Origin: Flavobacterium tyrosinilyticum | GTDB lineage: Bacteria; Bacteroidota; Bacteroidia; Flavobacteriales; Flavobacteriaceae | Direction of reading: 5' to 3' | Assembly: GCF_023656565.1 (NCBI RefSeq) | Contig: NZ_JAMOKG010000002.1 | Coordinates: 561,930-625,929, forward strand | DNA: 64,000 bases | In this document: positions 32,262-40,232 of the stretch, one piece after another | How positions within the stretch are numbered: the stretch's first letter is position 1 | Layout of the letters: each line of letters begins with the position of its first letter | Made by a program: the position numbers and the translations under genes | The notes under the pieces: generated by a model | The model's input: the letters and a program-made list of their open reading frames with translations, nothing else | Databases searched by the model: none | What the model was told of the DNA's origin: nothing

Positions 32262-34061
32262 ATGGCACATTTTTCAGAACAAGTACATATAACTATAGGA
32301 GGTTTTACCCAAAACGTTGTTTATTATGATTTAAAGCTATCTCAAAAAATGGCCGATCATCATCATTTTTCGTTTGTTTGGCAATACACGGGTAGAGCAG
32401 TAATTAATCCGGCCGATCAGGCAAAAGCACTTAGAACCTATCTTGGTGATGAGGTGATTTTTACCTTTAAAAGTCTTACTGGAATAAGATTAATGAGTAA
32501 AGGAATCATTACGGAACTTTCTTCTATTGATCTTGATGGAAGCCCAGCTGGATTACACGTTTCTGGCGTAAGCCACAGTATTGTAATTGACGATATGAAA
32601 AAGTCAAGAACATTTAAAGATCGCAGTATGGATGATATCGTACTGGGAATTTTTGCTGAAGGACCTGGAGAATTTTATCAAAGAGATTCTATTAAATCAA
32701 CCTATCTTAGAGAATTTAGAAACCTTTTGCAATATAACGAAACTAGCTTTGAGTTCTTAAAAAGAGTTGCTAAGCGTTATGGGCAATGGTTTTATTTTGA
32801 CGGAATGCGTATGCAGTTCGGACAAACAAAAAGTAGTCAGACCAAGTTAATTAACGGGGCTTCATTACATAGTTTTAAGATACAAGCTAATATGAGCTCA
32901 CATAAAATTTCGCTGAATGGTTATAATTATGAAAATGTAGCAACCTTTCGTGATGCTGCCGCTAAGACTTCCTCTGGAAGTAAAGATAGTTTTGCCGCTA
33001 TTGTAGGTTATAATCAGGGAACGGTTGCAAATTCTGATTTAAATAATGGTGCTTATACTGCAAATGCTACAAATAAAGAAGAACTAGAGGAAATGATTAA
33101 ACTGCAAACTGCGGGTAGTGATGCCAACAGTGTATATTATAGCGGGATTTCTTATTTTCCAATTGGTCTTGGGCAGGTTTTTACAATAGTAAACCAAACT
33201 GTAGTGCATGAGCTAATTGCTATAGAAGTTGTACACCATTCTCAGGTTCACGGAAATTATTCTTGCGAATTTAAAGCAATTCCTGCCGATGTATCGGCTC
33301 CACATTATACAGATGTTTTTGTATACGGTAAAGCAGAAACACAGCCTGCACAGGTAAAAGATAATAATGATCCTGAAGGATTAGGACGTGTACAAGTAGA
33401 ATTTTATGGTGCAAGCGGTACAGCAGTTACAGATTGGATAAGAATGGTACAGCCTTATTCTGGACCAGGAAAAGGATTTTATTTTGTTCCCGAAATCGGA
33501 GAAGAAGTTTTAATTGGTTTTGAAGGCAATAATGTCCAAAATCCTTACGTAATTGGTGCGCAATATAACGGACAAGATTCAAGCGGTTATGCTGATGCCC
33601 AGAATAATATAAAAGCAATTCATACCAGAAGCGGACACATAATAAAATTTACCGAAGACGAAAGCATCATAATTGCCGATAAAAATGGTAACGAGATAGT
33701 AATGGATACTGTTGGCGGTAATATTAGTATTACAGCAAACAATACGATTGATCTTAACGCACAAAATATCAATTTTAATGCTTCGCAAAATATTAGTGTA
33801 AGTGCTGGAATGAATATTACAGAAAGTGCTGGAGTAGATATTTTTCAAAGTGCAGGTGCTTTGATTTCTCAAAATGCGGGTGCTGATTATACTCTATCTG
33901 CGGCAAATATTTTTGAAGAGGCTAAAGGTGAAAAAAAATCAAAAGCTAAAGATTTGATGGAAATTGGGAGTTCTAAAAGTTCTACTACCGAAAAAGAAAC
34001 AAAATTCAATACCAAATCACAAATGAAAAGTAATTCAGGGGATAAATCTAACTTTTATTAA
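32262..34061 (+). CDS. tssI: T6SS spike protein VgrG/TssI
   Basis: 599 residues. The N-terminal part (about 1-350) is the gp27-like ring, with FLKRVAKRYGQWFYFDG. From about 368 comes the gp5 OB-fold (EGLGRVQVEFYG, TDWIRMVQPYSG, PEIGEEVLIGFEGNN). The C-terminal part is a beta-helix with repeats of Asn/Ser/Ala (SAGMNITESAGVDIFQSAG) and a charged tail KEKKSKAKD. No catalytic extension, so cargo is carried separately. The effector gene follows after 3 bases, which suggests this VgrG carries it. Confidence 0.88.
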   Translation: MAHFSEQVHITIGGFTQNVVYYDLKLSQKMADHHHFSFVWQYTGRAVINPADQAKALRTYLGDEVIFTFKSLTGIRLMSKGIITELSSIDLDGSPAGLHVSGVSHSIVIDDMKKSRTFKDRSMDDIVLGIFAEGPGEFYQRDSIKSTYLREFRNLLQYNETSFEFLKRVAKRYGQWFYFDGMRMQFGQTKSSQTKLINGASLHSFKIQANMSSHKISLNGYNYENVATFRDAAAKTSSGSKDSFAAIVGYNQGTVANSDLNNGAYTANATNKEELEEMIKLQTAGSDANSVYYSGISYFPIGLGQVFTIVNQTVVHELIAIEVVHHSQVHGNYSCEFKAIPADVSAPHYTDVFVYGKAETQPAQVKDNNDPEGLGRVQVEFYGASGTAVTDWIRMVQPYSGPGKGFYFVPEIGEEVLIGFEGNNVQNPYVIGAQYNGQDSSGYADAQNNIKAIHTRSGHIIKFTEDESIIIADKNGNEIVMDTVGGNISITANNTIDLNAQNINFNASQNISVSAGMNITESAGVDIFQSAGALISQNAGADYTLSAANIFEEAKGEKKSKAKDLMEIGSSKSSTTEKETKFNTKSQMKSNSGDKSNFY

Positions 34062-34064
34062 ACT

Positions 34065-35333
34065 ATGGCTGGAGGAATTATTACTCGTGTTGCGTCTGGT
34101 GGTTTTACTTCTCATAGTGAAACTTATTTAGAGAACTTTAATGAAATAACACATTCTGCGGGAACGAAAGTAGTTTACAATGCTGAGGAACAGCATTATG
34201 TAGGGAATTGGGAAGAAATACCGGCTGGGACGCATTTTATAAAAGGCTGGTGGACTGATGACAAAGATAAGCCGATAAAAAAAGCTTATATTGGTGATAC
34301 AATTAGATTCCATTTGGAAACAAAAGATATAAAGGACGGTGAAGAAGTTAATTTTACAGTCTATGATTGGGATGGAATGTTAAATCTTGATGATAAACTT
34401 AATTTAATTATAAAAGGTACTTCAAATCCATATAATAAATTAACAATAAAAGGCAACAAAGGAATAATTGAATGGACAACAGGGAGTGGAACACAAAAAT
34501 TAATTGATGAAGAAGGAGATGCTGAAGTAGAATTGTATGTAAGTTGTTCTTATAAAGGAGAAGTTATTGAGTTACCTTATAATATGGACGATTATTTAAT
34601 TATTTTTGAGAAAGAAGTTTTAATAACCGTTATCATTGAATTACCACATTCGTATTATACAATTTTTAATGACCCGGTGAGTGCATTAGGTATGGCAGGA
34701 CATTCTGCCATGGCTATTGGGGAGAGATACTTTGATTATGGACCAAATAATACCCCTGGGACATATTCAGAAAATGAATATGATGTTGATTTTAATAATG
34801 ATGGAGATAAAAATGACAATGTGTTTTTAGACCGTCCTAGTTATAAAAATTCTCCAGGGCAACCTTGGTGGGGTACTCATATTGCAAATAGAAAAAAAAT
34901 AAAACCGGAACAAGTCACTTTAGATATGGCTCTTAAACATATTCAGTTATCGTGGAAAGATGTTCAAGATGTTAATGGAAATATAATACATTATGGTACT
35001 TATATTTATGGGGAAGTTCATAAAATAGAATTTTATGTAAAAGAACATGAAGCAAATAAAATGTTAAAATGGTGGGAGGAGAGATATAAACACCTTAAAA
35101 TTTATAGTGCATATCCTTGGAAAGGTGAACAGTGCACGACGACGGTTAAAACAGCTATTCAGGAAGCCTTTCCGTTTAATATTATTAGAGGAAATAATAT
35201 ACCAGATACTACACAAAAACCCTCAGGATTGCTAGAAGATTTACGAGCTTTTACTAGTACTTCAAAAGAGCATTTAGGACAATTGGCGAAAGTTTCAGTA
35301 ATAAAAAAAGAATCGACAGATTTTAAAGGATAG
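34065..35333 (+). CDS. VgrG-linked effector with permuted papain-like catalytic layout
   Basis: 422 residues, no signal peptide. Residues about 50-190 form an Ig-like domain (GWWTDDKDKPIKKAYIGD, VNFTVYDWDG) like those in the larger effector. The C-terminal part has H213 in GHSAMAIG and C357 in EQCTTTVKTAI at the start of a helix; His before Cys is the order in permuted NlpC/P60 and LRAT-like hydrolases. Trp-rich stretches (QPWWGTHIA, MLKWWEERY) lie between them. Likely a wall amidase/peptidase or lipid-acting enzyme delivered by VgrG. The small lipoprotein gene directly after it points to a periplasmic target. The enzyme family is inferred from motif order only. Confidence 0.62.
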   Translation: MAGGIITRVASGGFTSHSETYLENFNEITHSAGTKVVYNAEEQHYVGNWEEIPAGTHFIKGWWTDDKDKPIKKAYIGDTIRFHLETKDIKDGEEVNFTVYDWDGMLNLDDKLNLIIKGTSNPYNKLTIKGNKGIIEWTTGSGTQKLIDEEGDAEVELYVSCSYKGEVIELPYNMDDYLIIFEKEVLITVIIELPHSYYTIFNDPVSALGMAGHSAMAIGERYFDYGPNNTPGTYSENEYDVDFNNDGDKNDNVFLDRPSYKNSPGQPWWGTHIANRKKIKPEQVTLDMALKHIQLSWKDVQDVNGNIIHYGTYIYGEVHKIEFYVKEHEANKMLKWWEERYKHLKIYSAYPWKGEQCTTTVKTAIQEAFPFNIIRGNNIPDTTQKPSGLLEDLRAFTSTSKEHLGQLAKVSVIKKESTDFKG

Positions 35334-35335
35334 AT

Positions 35336-35677
35336 ATGAAAAAAATAATAATTCTAATGGGAATATTTTCACTTTTTGGGTGTAATGATAAAAGGTATTA
35401 TCCTAATGATTCAAATTTTAAAGATATTGAAACAAATTTTTCAATAAAAGTTGATATGGCCAATAAGCTTTATGACGAAAATTTTGAAAAATTAATGAAA
35501 TTAAAAATTAATGAAGATTTTTTTAAGCATTATAATAAAGTAATCTATATTCAAGGAAAATCATATTATATTGGCTATGCCACTATTTTAGATAAGAGAG
35601 GGGTTGAAAATCCTCACTTAGCATATTTAGCAAAGATCGATTCTGAAACAGGAAGAATTGATGTTGTAAAAAACTAA
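35336..35677 (+). CDS. Small lipoprotein, probable immunity protein of the VgrG-linked effector
   Basis: 113 residues, signal peptide with lipobox LFGC followed by NDKRYY. The mature part is about 95 residues with a strand-rich end (VIYIQGKSYYIGYATIL, HLAYLAKID). The gene starts two bases after the effector stop, the standard effector-immunity arrangement, and the lipid anchor puts it in the periplasm. No family recognised. Confidence 0.65.
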   Translation: MKKIIILMGIFSLFGCNDKRYYPNDSNFKDIETNFSIKVDMANKLYDENFEKLMKLKINEDFFKHYNKVIYIQGKSYYIGYATILDKRGVENPHLAYLAKIDSETGRIDVVKN

Positions 35678-35702
35678 GACTCTTCATAATATGAGCATCT
35701 CG

Positions 35703-35906
35703 CTCGTGATATTTGTTAAGAATAACTTAATTGCACTCATGAGCGAGACGCTGGCACCAGCGGGGGATAACCCGATCGCGCAGATTTATCTCCGAAACGG
35801 TAGCGCGGATTTGTAATCCGTGCCCACAAAGAATTGTTTATAATTTGTTTTAGTGATCTTTATTCTGTCAAACTGTTGCGGGCACGGATTGCAAATCCGC
35901 GCTATC
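35703..35906. repeat. REP-like nested palindromes
   Basis: Two 27-base arms (35799-35825 and 35880-35906) are inverted copies with two mismatches; each contains its own hairpin (CGGATT-TGT-AATCCG and the matching CGGATT-GCA-AATCCG). A second inverted pair lies to the left (CTCGCTCGTGA near 35699-35709 and TCATGAGCGAG near 35738-35748). GC content is far above that of the neighbours. The structure resembles REP elements mobilised by REP-associated (RAYT) transposases. Confidence 0.75.
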
Positions 35907-35961
35907 GGGTTAACGATGAGTATATTCTTACGAATTGTCCTCCCTTAATTGAAATAAAATA

Positions 35962-36393
35962 ATGAAAAAAATATTTGTAATTATAATTTCTGTAATAGCA
36001 GTAAGTGTCATAATTTATTTTATATATGGTTTAATTATTTCTGCTGGCTCACAACGAATGCAGACTATAGAAGTCGCTGAAGAGTTGAAAGAATTAAAAA
36101 AAGATATAGAAAATGATAAAATTGAAGTGATATTTTATGAGATTTCAAAAATTGACCTTGAAAAATGCAAGGCAAACCAAGAAATGACTATTCGTATATC
36201 AGAAGATTCAATAACACAATCAAAAAAAATATTAGACAGATATATAAATTCAATAAATAAAATAATCAATAAAAAATTGAAAAGTAAAGAATGTATTGAT
36301 AGTCTCAATATAGAGGTTTTTTCATATTATAGTAGAGAAAGGGTTGACAGTTTAAAATCGAAACGTTATAAATATACATTTTCAATTAAATAG
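35962..36393 (+). CDS. Membrane-anchored protein of unknown function, possible second immunity protein
   Basis: 143 residues. One N-terminal membrane helix (IFVIIISVIAVSVIIYFIYGLII) is followed by about 115 charged, mostly helical residues with cysteines (LEKCKANQ, SKECIDSL). It may face the periplasm. It sits between the REP-like element and tssF. Position after the effector module suggests an extra immunity gene, but it could also be an unrelated passenger. Confidence 0.5.
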   Translation: MKKIFVIIISVIAVSVIIYFIYGLIISAGSQRMQTIEVAEELKELKKDIENDKIEVIFYEISKIDLEKCKANQEMTIRISEDSITQSKKILDRYINSINKIINKKLKSKECIDSLNIEVFSYYSRERVDSLKSKRYKYTFSIK

Positions 36394-36476
36394 ATTTTTT
36401 ATATTTTAAAATGTCTCTCTTTGCAGATCCTGCTTAAATTTTGTGCTTATTAGAAAAGTAGAATTAAAATAATACC

Positions 36477-38318
36477 ATGAGACAAGATCGAATAAAAGAC
36501 AGAGTGCTAAAAAGAGCAGCTAGGTCATGGGGCTTTTCAGATGTTGAGATGGAAACATCTTTCGATCCTGTGGTGTCAATGATGCTTAATGCATTGTCTT
36601 ACGAACTGGAGAAAGTAGCCCATGAACTTGAAGACTCTAAAACAAGAGTTGTAGAAAGGGTTTTGGAAATTATGTTTCCAGAAGTTACGGCGGGAGTAAA
36701 GCCAGCAAGAGCTATTTTGCATGCTTTGCCAATAGATAATAATATGAAAGTTTCATTGCAGAATCAAATGTCGGCAAGTAGAAGAATTCATAATATTTAT
36801 AATCCTTTAGCTCCAATAACCAAAGAAATTGCACTTTCACCGACATTAGAAGTAAAATTAGCGTCTGCTGAGGTAAAGTATATTGCTTACGAGAGAAACT
36901 TATTCGAAATTTCGAATCTTTTTTATAAAGATGCTATTCGTGATTATAAACATTCTCTTCCTTCTGGTATTGTGTTTATGGGAATTGAATTAAAAAATCC
37001 AAAAGTGTTGGATTTGGAAGATTTAATGTTGTACATCGATATTAAAAACACGCATCAGAAAGAGATGTTTCATTACTACCTGAAGCAAATGAAGTGTTTT
37101 CAGGATGATGTACAAATCACGGTAGAAGAGGGATATAATGTTCCTATAAACAATATTGATATAGAAAGCATTATAAACCGCAATTACACGCATTTGAGCG
37201 AGATAATGCAGGAGGTAAATGAGTTCTATTTTGATAACTTTTACACACTAAAAGGAGCGTTAAAACATAAGCCTATTAGTGAATATGGTGAAGAGTACAA
37301 ATGTTTTGAAGCGATAACAAATAGAAATGATAATCCTATTATTTGGGTAAAAATGGTTTTTCCAGAATCTTTAATTCCTCAAATATTAGATAATGTTTCT
37401 TTTACCGCAAATTGCTTTCCAGTAATTAACAAAAAGAAGCACATTATAAATAAAACACTTGGTAATTTCTTGTCGTACATCGCTTTGGAAACAGACAATA
37501 ATATCTATTTGGATGTTGATACTGTTGTCGATGGATTCAATAATCATTACGAAATAAAAGAATTTAAAGATGGTGTTATTGAAGAAGGAAATGCAGTATT
37601 AAGAACGGGTGGAGTTTCTAGATTTGATTCTAGAAGTGCATCAGAACTGCTTCAAAATGTATTAGATCTTTTAAAAGACGAAAGTTCTTCTTTTGCAGGT
37701 TTAGGAAAAGATTTTATGAACAGTTCTTTGGTCGAAATTAATCAGCTTTTGGCTTCTGTAGAGCAGCAGGCTAAAGAAAGTAGCTTTTCTAAAAATAATG
37801 ATCCTTATTTAATGATTAAACCAAAGTTTGATGAATCTTTAGGGAAATCATTTTCAATACATTATTGGTCTACTTGTGCAGAAGAAGGGAATGATATAAA
37901 AGCAGGAACGGTTTTAGAAACCAAAGAAGATATGCAGTTTGTAAGTAAAGAAGCCGTACTGATTACCAATACGGTTGGCGGAATGAACAAACAAAATAAT
38001 AAAGATAGGATCTTAGCATACCGTAACGCTTTGCTAACGCGCGGTCGAATTGTAACATTTGCAGATATAAAGGCGTTTGGATTTAATCATTTTAAAAGCT
38101 GTATTTTAGATATTAAAATAGAGAAAGGAACTCGAAAAGAGATTTCGGTAAAAGCAGGTTTTAGCCGAACGGTCGATATTCATTTAAAAGTAAATCCGAT
38201 TGAGAAAGAGTATCTATCGGCAACGGAATGGGATTATTTGTGTGAGAGTTTTATGAAGAACTTAAAAAATAGATCCTCAAATGTATTTCCGTACCGTCTT
38301 TTTATAGAAAACGAATAA
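36477..38318 (+). CDS. tssF: T6SS baseplate subunit TssF
   Basis: 613 residues, the usual size of TssF/VasA. The N-terminal AARSWGFSDVEMETSFDP and MLNALSYELEKVAHELE, then VLEIMFPEVTAGVKPARAIL, match the conserved start of the family (DP...R-x-x-EA-x-A type helices and the P-x-x-P segment). The C-terminal domain has RGRIVTFADIKAFGFNHF. TssF with TssG forms the baseplate wedge. It is the last gene of the secretion locus, ahead of a bidirectional terminator. Confidence 0.85.
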   Translation: MRQDRIKDRVLKRAARSWGFSDVEMETSFDPVVSMMLNALSYELEKVAHELEDSKTRVVERVLEIMFPEVTAGVKPARAILHALPIDNNMKVSLQNQMSASRRIHNIYNPLAPITKEIALSPTLEVKLASAEVKYIAYERNLFEISNLFYKDAIRDYKHSLPSGIVFMGIELKNPKVLDLEDLMLYIDIKNTHQKEMFHYYLKQMKCFQDDVQITVEEGYNVPINNIDIESIINRNYTHLSEIMQEVNEFYFDNFYTLKGALKHKPISEYGEEYKCFEAITNRNDNPIIWVKMVFPESLIPQILDNVSFTANCFPVINKKKHIINKTLGNFLSYIALETDNNIYLDVDTVVDGFNNHYEIKEFKDGVIEEGNAVLRTGGVSRFDSRSASELLQNVLDLLKDESSSFAGLGKDFMNSSLVEINQLLASVEQQAKESSFSKNNDPYLMIKPKFDESLGKSFSIHYWSTCAEEGNDIKAGTVLETKEDMQFVSKEAVLITNTVGGMNKQNNKDRILAYRNALLTRGRIVTFADIKAFGFNHFKSCILDIKIEKGTRKEISVKAGFSRTVDIHLKVNPIEKEYLSATEWDYLCESFMKNLKNRSSNVFPYRLFIENE

Positions 38319-38321
38319 AAC

Positions 38322-38354
38322 AAAACGCCAGAAACTTAAAGTTCTGGCGTTTTT
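38322..38354. terminator. Bidirectional terminator at the right edge of the T6SS locus
   Basis: Stem AAAACGCCAGAA / TTCTGGCGTTTT with an 8-base loop, T run on both strands. It separates tssF from the convergent peroxidase gene. Confidence 0.88.
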
Positions 38355-38379
38355 GATTTACTGAAATCTATTTTGGTTT

Positions 38380-40164
38380 TTACTGGTATTTCTTATCCGT
38401 AAGTGTTTTCATAAAAGCTACGAGTGCTTTTTCTTCCATTTTAGTCAGTTTTAGTTCATCAAAAGGTAGCGTTTGGTTTTCGACTTCGTAGCCTAAACCC
38501 TGACCGCCTCCTTTGTTGTAAAAATCAACGACTTCTTCTAAAGTTTTAAAAACACCATTGTGCATGTAAGGAGCTGTTACAGCTGCATTTCGAACTGTTG
38601 GAGTTTTGAAAGCGCCAACCAATTGAGGCATTTTATTGTATAAATATCGCCCTTGATCTACGCTCAATTTCTTACCAGAAGCATCTTGAGGAGTTCCGAT
38701 AACTTCATGTTCGCTTTTAGAATAACTCGGAGGAACGGTTCCGTTAAACAAAGGCGTAAAGTGACAGGTTGCACATTTTGCTTTTCCCATAAAGAGATTC
38801 ATTCCTTCTATTTCCTGATTGTTCAGAGCATTTTTGTTCCCTCTCATGTATTCGTCAAATCTTGAATCGAAAGCATTTAGAGAACGCACATAACTCGCAA
38901 TAGCATTTTGAATCTGCCAAGCTTCAGGTTTTGAAGTTTTTGGATATGCTTTCTTGAAAAGGCTGATATATGCTGCATTCAATAGAATTTTAGCATGAAT
39001 GTCATCCATTGAACCATGCATTTCATCTTTATTCTGAATAACATCAACACTTTGTTTTTCTAAGTCTAACTGACGCATATCCCAAAATTGAGCATTTTGC
39101 AAAGAAGCGTACGTAAGAGTAGGTGTGTTTCGTGCAAGATTAGATCCTGTTAAGGAAACGTTTGTTTTTAAGCCATCTGTAAATGCTTTTTCTGGATGAT
39201 GGCAACTTGCGCAGCTTCTGTCGTTATTTTTAGAAAGACTGGTGTCATAAAACAGTTTTTCTCCCAGTTTGGCTTTATCTGTGGTATAATTGTAATCTTT
39301 AGAAAGTACAAACGCATTTACATCAAAAGCATCTTTATCAAACAAAGTTTCAATTTCGGGTTTTAATGGACTTGTTTTTTTTACGTTTTTAATATTTAGT
39401 TCTTTCTGAAAAGTTTTAATTTTTTTCGAAATCGGATTCAAATATTCTGTAATAAAAAAGGCTCGGTCAAAAGCATTGAAATTATTGTTTTCTTTACAAT
39501 ATTGCTGTGCTGCAGCGATTAATTTCTTTAAATCTACTAATGTTTTATTATCGGAATTAATGATTTCAAGAGGTTTAGAAATTGATAATAAACTTTCTCC
39601 CGCTTCAGGAATTGAAGATTGTAAAATTGGACTGTCAAAACCTGTAATTCCTAAAGCAATAACACGAAATATATTTTGCTCAAGTGCATCCAAAACATAA
39701 TCATCAGAAATAGTGATTACTTCAAATGTAGTTTTCAACTGCTTTATGTTAGATTGAAAAATATTCAATTCTCTTATTACATTTTCTTTATCCTCGATTT
39801 TATATTCAGGATAAATCATTTCTTCGATTACTTGAAAACCATGTGGCTCAAAAGATCTGTTTTCTTCCAATTCCATTTCATCCAAGGCTGGGCCATTCAT
39901 AAAACGAGCCGTCTCGGGAATAAAATATTCAATTGCCCATTCCGCTTTTTTATAGAATAAACGTGATTTTTTAAACTGTTCTACAATTTCTTTTGGAGAA
40001 GCATTGCTATCAATAAGCTTTTGAAATTGTATGATTTCATTGCTTAATTTGTTTAAGTCAACAAGAAGATTCTGTTTGATTGTTGTTTTAGAAGTTTCAT
40101 TTTTTTGACACGAAAAGAACAAACAAAGTGCTAAAAATAGAAATGAAAAATATTTTAATTTCAT
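38380..40164 (-). CDS. Lipoprotein di-heme cytochrome c peroxidase with imelysin-like N-terminus
   Basis: 594 residues, about 230 longer than normal CcpA/MauG-type peroxidases. Signal peptide with lipobox FFSC followed by QKNETS. Residues about 25-250 are helical and resemble imelysin domains (RFMNGPALDEMEL, EPHGFQVIEEMIYPEY). Two c-type haem sites follow: RSCASCHHPEKAF and KCATCHFTPLF. The typical NTPTLTYASL, VIQNKDEMHG and TVRNAAVTAPYMHNG segments are also present. The catalytic part probably reduces peroxides or oxidises a partner in the periplasm. The imelysin-like part may tie it to iron handling, as imelysins often sit with such peroxidases. Same strand as the PhoX-like gene, with a hairpin between. 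Confidence 0.8.
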   Translation of the reverse strand: MKLKYFSFLFLALCLFFSCQKNETSKTTIKQNLLVDLNKLSNEIIQFQKLIDSNASPKEIVEQFKKSRLFYKKAEWAIEYFIPETARFMNGPALDEMELEENRSFEPHGFQVIEEMIYPEYKIEDKENVIRELNIFQSNIKQLKTTFEVITISDDYVLDALEQNIFRVIALGITGFDSPILQSSIPEAGESLLSISKPLEIINSDNKTLVDLKKLIAAAQQYCKENNNFNAFDRAFFITEYLNPISKKIKTFQKELNIKNVKKTSPLKPEIETLFDKDAFDVNAFVLSKDYNYTTDKAKLGEKLFYDTSLSKNNDRSCASCHHPEKAFTDGLKTNVSLTGSNLARNTPTLTYASLQNAQFWDMRQLDLEKQSVDVIQNKDEMHGSMDDIHAKILLNAAYISLFKKAYPKTSKPEAWQIQNAIASYVRSLNAFDSRFDEYMRGNKNALNNQEIEGMNLFMGKAKCATCHFTPLFNGTVPPSYSKSEHEVIGTPQDASGKKLSVDQGRYLYNKMPQLVGAFKTPTVRNAAVTAPYMHNGVFKTLEEVVDFYNKGGGQGLGYEVENQTLPFDELKLTKMEEKALVAFMKTLTDKKYQ

Positions 40165-40181
40165 AATAGTGTTTTAATAGC

Positions 40182-40211
40182 AACAACCCTTATCGAAAAA
40201 TAAGGGTTGTT
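40182..40211 (-). terminator. Hairpin between PhoX-like and peroxidase genes
   Basis: Stem AACAACCCTTAT / ATAAGGGTTGTT with a 6-base loop, 21 bases after the PhoX-like stop on the - strand. No clear T run follows, so it may be a weak terminator, an attenuator or an mRNA-stabilising hairpin. Confidence 0.5.
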
Positions 40212-40232
40212 AATAGATTTTGACTGAAATTA

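Noticed and set aside
36477..38318. Phage baseplate gene and hence a prophage
   Set aside because: TssF, TssG, TssE, Hcp and VgrG resemble tail proteins by ancestry, but there are no capsid, terminase, portal or integrase genes, and tssB, tssC, tssK, tssN and clpV are all present.
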